Origin: Deltaproteobacteria bacterium
GTDB taxonomy: Bacteria; Desulfobacterota; Syntrophobacteria; B119-G9
DNA: 20,250 nucleotides
Reading direction: 5' to 3'
Assembly: GCA_003646715.1 (NCBI GenBank)
Contig: QMLL01000005.1
Location: 1-20,250 of the forward strand
Part shown: positions 1 to 7,431 of the stretch, in pieces
How the letters are laid out: every line of letters starts with the position of its first letter
Numbering within the stretch: the stretch's first letter is position 1
The notes under the pieces: generated by a model
Databases searched by the model: none
What the model was told of the DNA's origin: nothing
Seen by the model: only the letters and a program-made list of their open reading frames with translations
Position numbers and translations under genes: made by a program

Positions 1-122
1 GCAGCAACTATACTAACCAGCATTGCTGGACTCAATGTGGCCAGCAACAACGAACAATGAAAGCTCCTGGTTCAAGATAGGCTTTGCAGAATAGGAGACT
101 TTCATATAAAAATATATTTTGC

Positions 123-151
123 TTGACATTCTTCTTATATTCCATTATAAA
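123..151 (+). promoter_or_regulatory. sigma-70-type promoter of the small Cys-rich gene
   Basis: A perfect TTGACA lies at 123-128 and a TATAAA at 146-151, with a 17-nt spacer. This is close to the housekeeping consensus and sits about 50 nt before the start codon of the next gene. The gene has a strong ribosome site and a terminator, so the three together look like a complete one-gene transcription unit. Confidence 0.75.
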
Positions 152-198
152 AGCGAATTTGAATGGGGAGAATATATAGAAGTTTTAAGGAGGGAGAC

Positions 199-327
199 AT
201 GATTAAGAGTCCGTGCCTAGATTGCGAAAGAGCTAATGAGGACAAGAACCAGTGTCTGGAAACCTGCGAAAAGCTCAAGGAATACCAGGAGATGATCCTT
301 AAACAGGGGATTTACGCACGTATCTGA
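199..327 (+). CDS. small Cys-rich protein, 42 aa, putative metal binder
   Basis: This short open frame has a strong ribosome site (AAGGAGGGAG, 187-196) just before the ATG. A consensus promoter lies upstream and a perfect terminator hairpin follows, which argues strongly that it is real despite its size. The product has four cysteines in the pattern C6-x2-C9-x9-C19-x3-C23, then a charged, probably helical tail (KLKEYQEMILKQGIYARI). It has no signal peptide or membrane segment, so it should be cytosolic. The two Cys pairs suggest a zinc-knuckle or a small redox or metal-binding protein. I do not recognise the family and assign no function. It is monocistronic and not obviously linked to its neighbours. 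Confidence 0.75.
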   Translation: MIKSPCLDCERANEDKNQCLETCEKLKEYQEMILKQGIYARI

Positions 328-356
328 AAGAGTATTTGCCAAATGACAAAGTTTTG

Positions 357-391
357 CAAGCGGTATCACATTCGATACCGCTTGTTTTTTT
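357..391 (+). terminator. rho-independent terminator of the small Cys-rich gene
   Basis: A perfect 11-bp stem (CAAGCGGTATC at 357-367 with GATACCGCTTG at 374-384) closes a 6-nt loop and is followed directly by seven T residues (385-391). It lies 30 nt after the stop codon of the 42-aa gene. Confidence 0.93.
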
Positions 392-420
392 ATAAATAGC
401 ATCAGTTCAAAAAATTAAAG

Positions 421-848
421 ATGGAACTGCTAAAAGATTTCTTGTTCATCAAAGAAATTCCAGTTTTCTGGAGAGACATGGATGCTTTCAGGCACGTAAA
501 CAATGTTGTGTATTTTAGGTAGTTTAAAATTGCTCGGATAGCATATTTTGAAAAGCTTGGAGCATTCAAGCCACTGCCCGATACAACAATAGGTCCCATA
601 CTCGTAGAGACGAGCGCAAGATACCTGAAAGTACTGACCTACCTGGACACCATAAGTGTAGGAGTTAAAAGCATCCACTTCTCCCCTGAAAAACAGAACA
701 AAGATACCTTATTGTAAGTCAAAGAAAAAATTACGCCTGCACAGAAGGAGCAGCCACCATCTTTGGTTACGACTACAAATCCATGAAAAGAGCTACCATA
801 CCTGACCAGGTTTTGAAAGCTATTGAAAAACTGGAAAAGAACCATTAA
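421..848 (+). pseudogene. decayed hotdog-fold acyl-CoA thioesterase (4HBT/YbgC type)
   Basis: Frame-by-frame reading gives a recognisable 4-hydroxybenzoyl-CoA thioesterase-like protein of about 140 residues. The active-site region reads FWRDMDAFRHVNNVVYF, matching the family D-x-D-x-x-G-H-V-N-N pattern except that the usual Gly is Arg. It is broken twice. An in-frame TAG at 520-522 follows YFR, where the family normally continues with an aromatic residue. Later, around 700-760, the frame must shift before the C-terminal part (EGAATIFGYDY... to KAIEKLEKNH, stop 846-848) can be read. The first frame ends at TAA 715-717. There is no convincing ribosome site before 421. A sequencing error could explain one lesion but hardly both. 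The intact homologue would hydrolyse acyl-CoA thioesters in the cytosol; this copy should be inactive. Confidence 0.82.
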
Positions 849-1083
849 CTACTTACCGCGCTATCCACAACTAGGATGGTGTTAATTTTTTAAACAGCAC
901 GTAACTTACTGTAATTAAAGCATAACCTACCCACCCCCAAACCGCTGTAACACCTAACTGTTGCCATTTTAATCACAAATGGGAATCTTTCTTCTCAACT
1001 TCCAGAGAATTTCCGAAAACTCCACCTGAATTATTCTTGTATTTTCCACATGTTACACACATATATCACAAATTATCGGTGAA
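849..1083. other. intergenic region upstream of a sigma-54 promoter
   Basis: No credible gene is seen here. The region probably carries activator sites for the sigma-54 promoter at 1084. Candidates are TGTTAATT at 880-887 followed by TTAAACA, and an inverted pair TTCTC (992-996) / GAGAA (1005-1009) centred about 97 nt before the -12 element. A TGTAACACC near 943 and a TGTTACACAC near 1051 are imperfect relatives in opposite orientation. None is strong enough to call as a defined operator. Confidence 0.4.
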
Positions 1084-1099
1084 TGGCACAGCCCTTGCT
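1084..1099 (+). promoter_or_regulatory. sigma-54 promoter of the GcvH-like gene
   Basis: TGGCACAGCCCTTGCT matches the consensus TGGCAC-N5-TTGCW. The -24 GG is at 1085-1086 and the -12 GC at 1097-1098, with the required 10 nt between them. Transcription should begin near 1110, leaving a leader of about 50 nt before the ATG at 1162. Expression would need RpoN and an enhancer-binding protein; one such activator is encoded at 2695-4077, but the link is inference. Confidence 0.88.
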
Positions 1100-1161
1100 C
1101 ATATATAAAGGCAAAGATGAAAACAAAAAAACTTCAACATATAAACTAAGGAGGGCAAGCC

Positions 1162-2073
1162 ATGACAGCAGCAAAAAATACAATTGGAAAGAAAAAGAAA
1201 GTTGTAGGTTTCAATATACTGGAAAATGAGTGTATCTGGATGAAAGCTGGCGTCATAAACTTCAAACTCTGTGATAATGCATATGACTGTATTAACTGCG
1301 AGTTCGACAAGGCCATGACCAAGGCTCTGGAAAAGGCAAAGGAAGGAAAGATCAGCGAGAGCTGGAGACAATCCATGCGCAAGAAGGTCGGGGAAGAGCG
1401 ACTTTGCCGGCATATGCTTACCGGAAGGGTCCCTTTCAAGCTCTGTCACCACAATTTCGAATGCGAAACCTGTGAATTCGACCAGTCTCTGGAAGACATT
1501 GAACCTCAGGAAGCTCTGGGAGAGACAAGGGTTCACCAGGTCTACGGTTATCTCGTGCCTGACGACTATTACTTCCACGATGGACATACATGGGCCAGAG
1601 TGGAATATGGTGGAAGAATAAGGGTGGGACTGGATGACTTTGCAGTAAAACTGGTAGGACCTGTGGATGAATTTATTCTTCCAAGCCTGGGAGCAAAAGT
1701 ACGCCAGACTGAACCGGGTCTCAGGTTGGCTCGAGAAAGCAACGAAGCAGAGGTTTTATCACCTGTTGAAGGAACGGTAATCGCTGTTAATACCAAGATC
1801 ATGAAAGAACCGCGCATCACCAACAAGCGCCCTTATTCGGACGGATGGCTTTACGTTGTGGAACCCAGAAGACTGAAAACCAACCTCCGAAAACTGCTCT
1901 TTGGCGAAGAAACCGACAAATGGATGCAGCATGAAGTAGAGAAATTATATTCCATCGTAATGCCCGGACACGAAAGATTGGCAGCAACAGGTGGTAAGCC
2001 AATAGAAGACGTTTACGGGACTGTTCCTGAAATTGGCTGGAAAAAGCTGGTGGGAGAATTCTTTAAAACCTGA
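1162..2073 (+). CDS. GcvH-like protein with two Cys-rich N-terminal repeats
   Basis: A 303-aa protein. The start is fixed by AAGGAGGG at 1148-1155. Residues 24-46 and 82-104 are two copies of the module C-x12-C-x5-C-x2-C with identical spacing (C24, C37, C43, C46; C82, C95, C101, C104), each ending CEFD. This looks like a metal or iron-sulfur site repeated with a period of 58 residues. Residues about 125-260 resemble the glycine-cleavage H protein (HTWARVEYGGRIRVGLDDFA; SPVEGTVIAVN). By my alignment the lipoyl-lysine position is Ser193, so the domain probably cannot carry lipoate in the usual way. It is about 170 residues longer than a normal H protein, and no other gcv gene is nearby. It is therefore probably not a working glycine-cleavage subunit but a repurposed domain, perhaps a scaffold or sensor in energy metabolism. 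Transcription is from a sigma-54 promoter. Confidence 0.85.
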   Translation: MTAAKNTIGKKKKVVGFNILENECIWMKAGVINFKLCDNAYDCINCEFDKAMTKALEKAKEGKISESWRQSMRKKVGEERLCRHMLTGRVPFKLCHHNFECETCEFDQSLEDIEPQEALGETRVHQVYGYLVPDDYYFHDGHTWARVEYGGRIRVGLDDFAVKLVGPVDEFILPSLGAKVRQTEPGLRLARESNEAEVLSPVEGTVIAVNTKIMKEPRITNKRPYSDGWLYVVEPRRLKTNLRKLLFGEETDKWMQHEVEKLYSIVMPGHERLAATGGKPIEDVYGTVPEIGWKKLVGEFFKT

Positions 2074-2086
2074 TAACCAGCGCACA

Positions 2087-2680
2087 TTAAAAAAGGTCTT
2101 CGAAGCTCCGGGCTTTAAGGGTCCGGAGCTTCATTCTTCTGTAAACATCATCCAGCATGGACTGGCAGTAATCACAAAAATACAAAGGATAATAGTCCAG
2201 ATCTCTCAGGCTATAGGACGCTCTCATTACACAGTGATTTTCTTTGCAATGCACCAAACCAAAGGTATGAGCCAGCTCATGTATCCCCACTTTAGCCACT
2301 CTTTCGTAAAAACGCTCCAGGCTTACGTTTCCACCACCCGTCCTGCGATTGAGACGATATGTGGAAACCACTGCCATTTTCCCATTTATCTGTGCTTCAC
2401 CAAAAACATACGTAAGAATCGGTATAAAAAGATCCACTGACACCACGGCGAGAATCCTCTTATGAGGCTGTTTCCATCTTCGTTCCATATGATCCAGGAT
2501 AGTAATTGCGTTGTACTGATTTCTGTTCGGGTTAAAAAATTTTTTAAGCGACTTTCTTCCATTCAGGATATCCACAGGTATGTTAAAAACAGCCTGGATG
2601 TTTGCGGCAAGAATTTTCAGTACAACCTGCTTTACTTCGCCGATAGGAACAATCCCAACAACTCCGGATTCACCAGACAT
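2087..2680 (-). CDS. amzA: archaemetzincin-type zinc metalloprotease
   Basis: A 197-aa protein with the complete archaemetzincin signature: H134-E135-x2-H138-x2-G141-x3-C145-x4-C150-x-M152, then C169-x2-C172. The first part is the catalytic zinc site with the Met-turn, and the four cysteines form the structural zinc site known for this family. The length is normal and there is no signal peptide, so the enzyme should act in the cytosol as an aminopeptidase or protease; the natural substrate of the family is not well established. GAGGTG lies just before the ATG. It is the last gene of the minus-strand operon, 14 nt after the NtrC-type regulator, so it may be co-expressed with the two-component pair. 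Its final codons form the transcription-terminating hairpin. Confidence 0.93.
   Translation of the reverse strand: MSGESGVVGIVPIGEVKQVVLKILAANIQAVFNIPVDILNGRKSLKKFFNPNRNQYNAITILDHMERRWKQPHKRILAVVSVDLFIPILTYVFGEAQINGKMAVVSTYRLNRRTGGGNVSLERFYERVAKVGIHELAHTFGLVHCKENHCVMRASYSLRDLDYYPLYFCDYCQSMLDDVYRRMKLRTLKARSFEDLF
2102..2132. terminator. shared hairpin between convergent genes
   Basis: GAAGCTCCGG (2102-2111) pairs perfectly with CCGGAGCTTC (2123-2132). On the minus strand the hairpin is followed after 7 nt by a run of six T residues that includes the archaemetzincin stop codon. On the plus strand the following sequence is only moderately T-rich. It probably ends transcription of both genes. The hairpin lies inside the last codons of the archaemetzincin gene. 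Confidence 0.65.
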
Positions 2681-2694
2681 GGCACCTCAACCAA

Positions 2695-4077
2695 TCAAGA
2701 TTTTCTCGAATTGTCAGGTTTACATTGATCCTGTCCAGAGCGTTTCAGGCCATATTTTTTGATTTTTTTATGGAGGGTAACTCTGTTTATTTTGAGAGCT
2801 CTCGCTGTTTTGGAAATGTTCCAGTCGTGAGCCCTCAACATTGCCTCAATATGCTCCTTCTCAATTTCTTCCAGACTCTTGGCTTCCCCTGCTCCTTTCT
2901 GAGATACCTGAAGGAAGGAAAATTCATCAACGTCCAGGCATCTTTTTTTGGAGATAACAACGGCTCTCTCGATTGCATTCTGCAGTTCGCGTACATTCCC
3001 GGGCCACGGGTACCTTTTCAAAACTTCCATTGCCTCGGGAGTAATTGTATCAATATCTTTGTTTGTCTCTCTGCTGTATCTTCTCATGAAATGTTCAGCC
3101 AGTACCGGTATGTCTTCAGGGCGTTCTCTCAGCGGCGGGATATGTAGAGATATCACGTTTAGCCTGTAATAAAAATCCTGCCGAAAATTACCCTTGTTAA
3201 TTTCTTCCAGAAGATTCCTGTTTGTTGCCGCCAGTATTCTAAAATCAACATTGATCTCCTCAGTGCCCCCCACCCTGTGAAAACTCTTAGTTTCCAGTAC
3301 TCTCAGCAAATCAACCTGCATCTTGAGCGGTATCTCCCCCACTTCATCGAGAAATAGTGTGCCACCATGACTCATTTCAATTCTTCCCTTTTTTGCCCTG
3401 TGAGCTCCTGTAAAAGCGCCTTTTTCATGCCCGAACAGTTCTGTTTCCAGCAAATGCTCGGGGAAAGCACCGCAATTTATTGGAATGAAGGGACCGTGTT
3501 TTCTGGGGCTTTTTGCATGTATGGCTTTAGCAATCAGCTCCTTCCCCGTACCGGTTTCTCCAGTGATCAAAACCGGTACATCTGTAGCCGAAATATCCAT
3601 AATCATCTCAAAAATCTTTTGCATTTCCTCGGAGACACCGATTATGTTTTCAAATCGCACCGATCTAGCAACCTGTTCCTTCAGGAGCAAGTTTTCATCG
3701 ATAATTCTTTTCTGCTGCAGGAGTTTTTCAACAAGTAGCGCCAGGGTCTCCGGTTCGAAGGGTTTCATTAGATAATCATTTGCACCATTTTTCATGGCTT
3801 TAACAGCGGTCTCCACCGAACCATAAGCGGTGATCATAACCACGAGAGTCTCCGGAAATCGCTTTTTTACGATCTCAAGTACTTCTAGCCCGTTCATCTT
3901 GGGCATCATGATGTCCAGGAACAGGAGGTCGTATGGAGCAAGTTCAAGCATTTCAAGTGATTCGGGGCCGCTGGCCGCCGTATCCACCTCATACCCACCC
4001 TTCTTCAGCCATCCCTTTAAGGATTCTCTTACTATCAATTCATCATCAACTACCAAAATTCGAATCTTTGCAGACAT
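2695..4077 (-). CDS. NtrC-family sigma-54-dependent response regulator
   Basis: A 460-aa protein with three domains. Residues 5-120 are a receiver (acidic pair D11-D12, phospho-acceptor D55, K105). Residues about 143-370 are the AAA+ sigma-54 activator, with Walker A GETGTGKE (173-180), the sigma-54 contact loop GAFTGA (220-225) and Walker B LFLDE (241-245). Residues about 405-445 are a Fis-type helix-turn-helix (NISKTARALKINRVTLHKKI). All key residues are present, so it should be a phosphorylation-dependent enhancer-binding protein that opens RpoN promoters. It starts 3 nt after the upstream kinase gene stops, making that kinase its evident partner. Two strong sigma-54 promoters in this window (1084 and 8560) are possible targets, but no shared operator proves it. 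Confidence 0.95.
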   Translation of the reverse strand: MSAKIRILVVDDELIVRESLKGWLKKGGYEVDTAASGPESLEMLELAPYDLLFLDIMMPKMNGLEVLEIVKKRFPETLVVMITAYGSVETAVKAMKNGANDYLMKPFEPETLALLVEKLLQQKRIIDENLLLKEQVARSVRFENIIGVSEEMQKIFEMIMDISATDVPVLITGETGTGKELIAKAIHAKSPRKHGPFIPINCGAFPEHLLETELFGHEKGAFTGAHRAKKGRIEMSHGGTLFLDEVGEIPLKMQVDLLRVLETKSFHRVGGTEEINVDFRILAATNRNLLEEINKGNFRQDFYYRLNVISLHIPPLRERPEDIPVLAEHFMRRYSRETNKDIDTITPEAMEVLKRYPWPGNVRELQNAIERAVVISKKRCLDVDEFSFLQVSQKGAGEAKSLEEIEKEHIEAMLRAHDWNISKTARALKINRVTLHKKIKKYGLKRSGQDQCKPDNSRKS

Positions 4078-4080
4078 GAA

Positions 4081-5715
4081 TTATCCCTTTTTCTTCTTAC
4101 TTTGCCGTTTCTTATTCTTGCCTGGCTTTTCTTTCAAAACCCCGTTATCATTCGGCCCCGCTTCGGGAAATCGAATTATAAAACAGGTTCCCTTTCCCAC
4201 TTTACTGTCCACGAAGATGGAACCACGATGTTCCCTTATGATACCGTATACAACCGACAGCCCCAGACCGACGCCTTTGTCATCTGTCTTCGTGGAAAAG
4301 AACGGTTCAAATATCCTGGAAATATTTTCTTCCGGAATACCACACCCTGTGTCGCAAATGTCGATTCTTATCTTCTTCTTCTCCTTCTCATACCTGGTTC
4401 GAACGGTAAGCTTGCCACCTTCTGGCATTGCTTCAATTGCATTGAAAACCACGTTTATAAAACACTGCTGGATATGATTGTAATCACCAATTACCTCTGG
4501 CAAATCATCTGCCAGTTCTTCTTCCAGTTCAATTTTTTGAAGAGACATTCTGTGCCTGCACAAGGTCAATACTGTCTGGAGGATTTCGTTTATGTTGACT
4601 TTACGGGCTTCCATTTTTTGCTGGCGAGAAAAGGAGAGAAGGTTGGATACAATCTCACCACACCTGGCTGATTCTTTTGATATCAGTGCAAGATAATTCC
4701 TGAATTCTTCCAGATCTTCCTCGTTAAGCTTTCTTCCCTCTTCAAGCTTCGAATACATCAACTTGGACAATGCGTGGATACCTGAAATAGGATTATTAAT
4801 CTCGTGAACAGAACTTGCCACAAGTTTACCTAGAGCAATCATTTTGTCTTCATGAACGAGGCGTGCGAGGTTTTTCTTTATTCTTTTTGTGGTAGCATCA
4901 ACTTGTTCTTTGACTTCAGAGGTAATATCCCTGAAAATTTCGATGACCATCATCTTTTGGCCTTCGCGATGAGGGAAGGGATATGTAACCACCTCATAGT
5001 ATATGACTCCCTTGTTCGGATCGTGATGTTCATGAATCGCCTGTGCCGAGAGCCCCGTTTTCAGGGTTTCTTGAAGAGGACACGGACGTTTTGCAGTATT
5101 ACACGGGGATAAACTCTGATGCATCACCTGGTAGCAGTATCTCCCAATTACGTCTGAGCGCTTGGCACCCAGAATAGACTGCATTGAAGGATTAATGTCG
5201 ATTATCTTGTAGTCTTCGTCGAGCAGCAATATCCTGTCAGCTACACTGTTCCACAACGCCGCAACAAAGTTTCGGGTAAAATCAAGTTCAACGTTACACT
5301 CGTGACATCCCTCGCTTAAAAGTATAATTTCACCCAGGAGCTTGGAGATAGCATAATCCAGTATTTGGACCTGTGGAGGCAAATAAGGCAGGACTTCTTC
5401 CAGTAACTTCTCGTTACCGGTAAGCTCAATAATAAGATCCACTTCCGGGAAGTTCACCAGTTCTTTGAAATCCTCCGTGGTATAAATACCTCTCTTCTTG
5501 GCTTCTCTGAAACCTGCAGCATCAGGGTTGTGATCCGCAACAGCAACGATCTCTATAGGGACATCCCTGAGCCTGTCTTTCTCCAACAAGCTCAGAAGAG
5601 CAGCACACCTTGTCCCACCACCTATGACCGCAATTTTCAAAGGCTTAGAAAAAGTAAGACTCCTTGAGATTTCTTTCCGATCTACACTTTTTTCTTCAAC
5701 GGAAGCCGAAACCAT
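4081..5715 (-). CDS. histidine kinase fused to an N-terminal Rossmann domain
   Basis: A 544-aa protein with no membrane segment. Residues 26-130 read like the nucleotide-binding part of a DapB/homoserine- or aspartate-dehydrogenase-type oxidoreductase (IAVIGGGTRCAALL, then VAVADHNPDAAG and LIIELTGNEKL). Residues about 148-268 are a PAS domain with three cysteines (C194, C205, C212). The HisKA helix carries H304 (SSVHEINNP), and the ATPase domain has the N box N421/N425, DTGCGIP (455-461) and GVGLGLS (481-487). The C-terminus is a lysine-rich tail. It should be a cytosolic kinase that may sense NAD(P)(H) or a related ligand through the Rossmann domain and redox or metal state through the Cys-PAS domain. 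The partner is the adjacent NtrC-type regulator. GAAGG before the ATG supports the start. Confidence 0.92.
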   Translation of the reverse strand: MVSASVEEKSVDRKEISRSLTFSKPLKIAVIGGGTRCAALLSLLEKDRLRDVPIEIVAVADHNPDAAGFREAKKRGIYTTEDFKELVNFPEVDLIIELTGNEKLLEEVLPYLPPQVQILDYAISKLLGEIILLSEGCHECNVELDFTRNFVAALWNSVADRILLLDEDYKIIDINPSMQSILGAKRSDVIGRYCYQVMHQSLSPCNTAKRPCPLQETLKTGLSAQAIHEHHDPNKGVIYYEVVTYPFPHREGQKMMVIEIFRDITSEVKEQVDATTKRIKKNLARLVHEDKMIALGKLVASSVHEINNPISGIHALSKLMYSKLEEGRKLNEEDLEEFRNYLALISKESARCGEIVSNLLSFSRQQKMEARKVNINEILQTVLTLCRHRMSLQKIELEEELADDLPEVIGDYNHIQQCFINVVFNAIEAMPEGGKLTVRTRYEKEKKKIRIDICDTGCGIPEENISRIFEPFFSTKTDDKGVGLGLSVVYGIIREHRGSIFVDSKVGKGTCFIIRFPEAGPNDNGVLKEKPGKNKKRQSKKKKG

Positions 5716-5730
5716 AAACCTTCACCCATC

Positions 5731-6738
5731 TTACACGTTATAATACTCTCGATACCATTTTACAAAACGCTCAACCCCTTCCTCGATAGGGGTACTAGGT
5801 TTGAAACCAACATCTGCAATTAAGTCATCCACATCTGCATAAGTCTTGGGAACATCTCCCGGTTGCATAGGCAAAAACTCCTTTTTAGCTTCTTTACCCA
5901 GTGTCTTTTCCAGTACTTCAATGTATTTCATTAATTGAACAGGTTGGTTATTGCCAATGTTGTACAGACGATACGGTGCGTAGCTACTTCCGGGATCCGG
6001 ATCATCCCCGCTCCACTCCGGGTTTCCCGCGGGGATTCTGTCCGTTACTCGAACCACCCCTAGTACTATATCATCAATGTAGGTAAAGTCACGTTCCATA
6101 TTGCCAAAATTGAAAACTTTAATTGGTTCCCCGGCCAGAATTGCTTTGGTAAAGAGAAAAAGGGCCATATCAGGCCTTCCCCACGGTCCGTAAACCGTGA
6201 AAAACCTGAGGCCCGTCGTTGGCAACCCATATAAGTGACTGTACGTATGTGCCATTAATTCGTTGGCTTTTTTACTTGCTGCATATAGAGATATTGGGTG
6301 ATCAACATTATGATGAACTGAAAAGGGCATCTTCGTGTTTGCGCCGTATACGGAACTCGAAGAAGCATACACAAGATGTTCAACTTTGTTGTGACGGCAC
6401 CCTTCCAGGATGTTTAAAAACCCTACTACATTACTATCAATATATGAATGGGGATTTTTCAAGGAATATCTTACTCCGGCTTGCGCAGCAAGGTTTATGA
6501 CTCTCTCAAAATTTTCCGAGCCGAATAGCTTTTCCATGGTAGCACGATCCGCAAGATCGCACTTAACAAATTTGAAATTTTCATAATCCTCCAAAATGCG
6601 GAGCCTTGCTTTTTTCAGGTCCACGTCATAATAGTCATTCAGGTTGTCAAGACCGACAACGTCGTCACCACGATCCAGAAGGCTCTTACTTACATGAAAC
6701 CCTATAAATCCGGCTGCGCCCGTAACTAGAACTTTCAT
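5731..6738 (-). CDS. NAD-dependent sugar epimerase, UDP-glucuronate 4-epimerase type
   Basis: A 335-aa extended short-chain dehydrogenase. The N-terminal NAD motif GAAGFIG is at residues 7-13 and the catalytic pair Y152-x3-K156 (LYAASKKANE) lies downstream of a serine run at 126-129. The segment DNLNDYYDVDLKKARL is typical of UDP-glucuronate 4-epimerases, which make UDP-galacturonate for surface polysaccharides in the cytosol. Substrate assignment rests on this resemblance; a related UDP-hexose epimerase is possible. It is the first gene of the operon with the Rossmann-kinase and NtrC regulator (15 nt to the kinase), an unexpected pairing of sugar-nucleotide metabolism with a sigma-54 signalling pair. 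A purine-rich AAGGGAG lies about 12 nt before the ATG. Confidence 0.93.
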   Translation of the reverse strand: MKVLVTGAAGFIGFHVSKSLLDRGDDVVGLDNLNDYYDVDLKKARLRILEDYENFKFVKCDLADRATMEKLFGSENFERVINLAAQAGVRYSLKNPHSYIDSNVVGFLNILEGCRHNKVEHLVYASSSSVYGANTKMPFSVHHNVDHPISLYAASKKANELMAHTYSHLYGLPTTGLRFFTVYGPWGRPDMALFLFTKAILAGEPIKVFNFGNMERDFTYIDDIVLGVVRVTDRIPAGNPEWSGDDPDPGSSYAPYRLYNIGNNQPVQLMKYIEVLEKTLGKEAKKEFLPMQPGDVPKTYADVDDLIADVGFKPSTPIEEGVERFVKWYREYYNV

Positions 6739-6792
6739 AATAGAATTTTTCTCCCTTCAGCGTTTGTAATGAACTCATAAAAATACACATTG

Positions 6793-7374
6793 TCAGAAAT
6801 TATGTCTGGCGTTTCCGGCACCGGAATAAGGATAAAGATTTGAACAGGCAATTTCGAACCTCCTCAAAACCGGGCCATCATTAAAAGTTAAAACGAAAAG
6901 TTTTATCCTGCTTGCAGCTTGTAGCTGGAAAGGGACAAGGAGTCGAACTAGAGTACTCATGACCTTGTATGCCGAATGATATCTTTCTACAAGATCAAGA
7001 CGATCAAAACATATGCTCCTGGCTTTCAGAATTCCGGCCTTTCTGAAAACTTCTTTTATGGCTTCTTCAAACACAGAAGTTTGAACCTGAGGCATCGCTT
7101 CAAAATCAACCACAACCATCTTCATAAGATAATTCGCCTTAATTGATTCCCCCTTGCTCACTATAACTTCACCAAGCCTCCTCGGTAATGACCATATGGC
7201 ATAGTTTACCAAAGATGTCCCATCTTCTTTAGGAGGAGCAATAGAACTATACGGATCCACAATCAAATATCTGTCTTCGGGATAAACAAGGATATCTACC
7301 GATACTTCCGATGCATCTTGGACCCTCAACTGTATCTCTGGATATATGTTAATCTTATCATTATGTGGTTTCAT
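6793..7374 (-). CDS. macro-domain-like protein, degenerate or distant
   Basis: A 193-aa cytosolic protein without membrane segments. The layout resembles macro (ADP-ribose-binding) domains: a start like VSVDILVYPEDRYLIVD, where macro domains have VDAIVNPAN; then LGEVIVSKGESIKANYLMKMVVVD, where they have GEA-x-x-T-x-G-x-L followed by a strand; then a long helix and a Cys-containing strand. The conserved Asn after the first strand and the Gly-rich phosphate loop are not evident, so it is either a distant or inactive member or only similar in topology. It is divergent from the Fur-family gene, and the epimerase follows 54 nt downstream on the same strand. Shine-Dalgarno support is weak, so the start is uncertain. 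Confidence 0.6.
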   Translation of the reverse strand: MKPHNDKINIYPEIQLRVQDASEVSVDILVYPEDRYLIVDPYSSIAPPKEDGTSLVNYAIWSLPRRLGEVIVSKGESIKANYLMKMVVVDFEAMPQVQTSVFEEAIKEVFRKAGILKARSICFDRLDLVERYHSAYKVMSTLVRLLVPFQLQAASRIKLFVLTFNDGPVLRRFEIACSNLYPYSGAGNARHNF

Positions 7375-7402
7375 ATTGTTGTCAAAATTTCTTTAAAAAG
7401 TG

Positions 7403-7431
7403 TTTGCAAAACATTTGCAAATACATATAAT
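7403..7431 (+). promoter_or_regulatory. promoter with tandem TTTGCAAA palindromes upstream of fur-family gene
   Basis: Two identical 8-bp palindromes TTTGCAAA lie at 7403-7410 and 7414-7421, 11 nt apart and so on the same face of the helix. A perfect TATAAT follows at 7426-7431; TTGCAA at 7404-7409 can serve as -35 with a 16-nt spacer. A regulator bound here would block the promoter. Autoregulation by the Fur-family protein and control of the divergent macro-like gene are plausible inferences. Confidence 0.6.

Noticed and set aside
1..60. Open frame to a TGA at 58-60, possibly the 3' end of a gene from the left
   Set aside because: Only 19 codons are visible, with no recognisable motif and a second frame also open here, so coding cannot be supported.
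1099..1587. Minus-strand frame of 162 codons
   Set aside because: It lies wholly opposite the well-supported GcvH-like gene and its leader, and has no ribosome site or family features.
1162..2073. Genuine glycine-cleavage H protein
   Set aside because: The lipoyl-lysine position is a serine, the protein is far too long, and there are no gcvT/gcvP genes in the window.
2033..2440. Plus-strand frame opposite the archaemetzincin
   Set aside because: The archaemetzincin on the other strand carries a complete metalloprotease signature; this frame has none.
4102..4671. Plus-strand frame of 189 codons
   Set aside because: It is the shadow of the kinase ATPase domain on the other strand.
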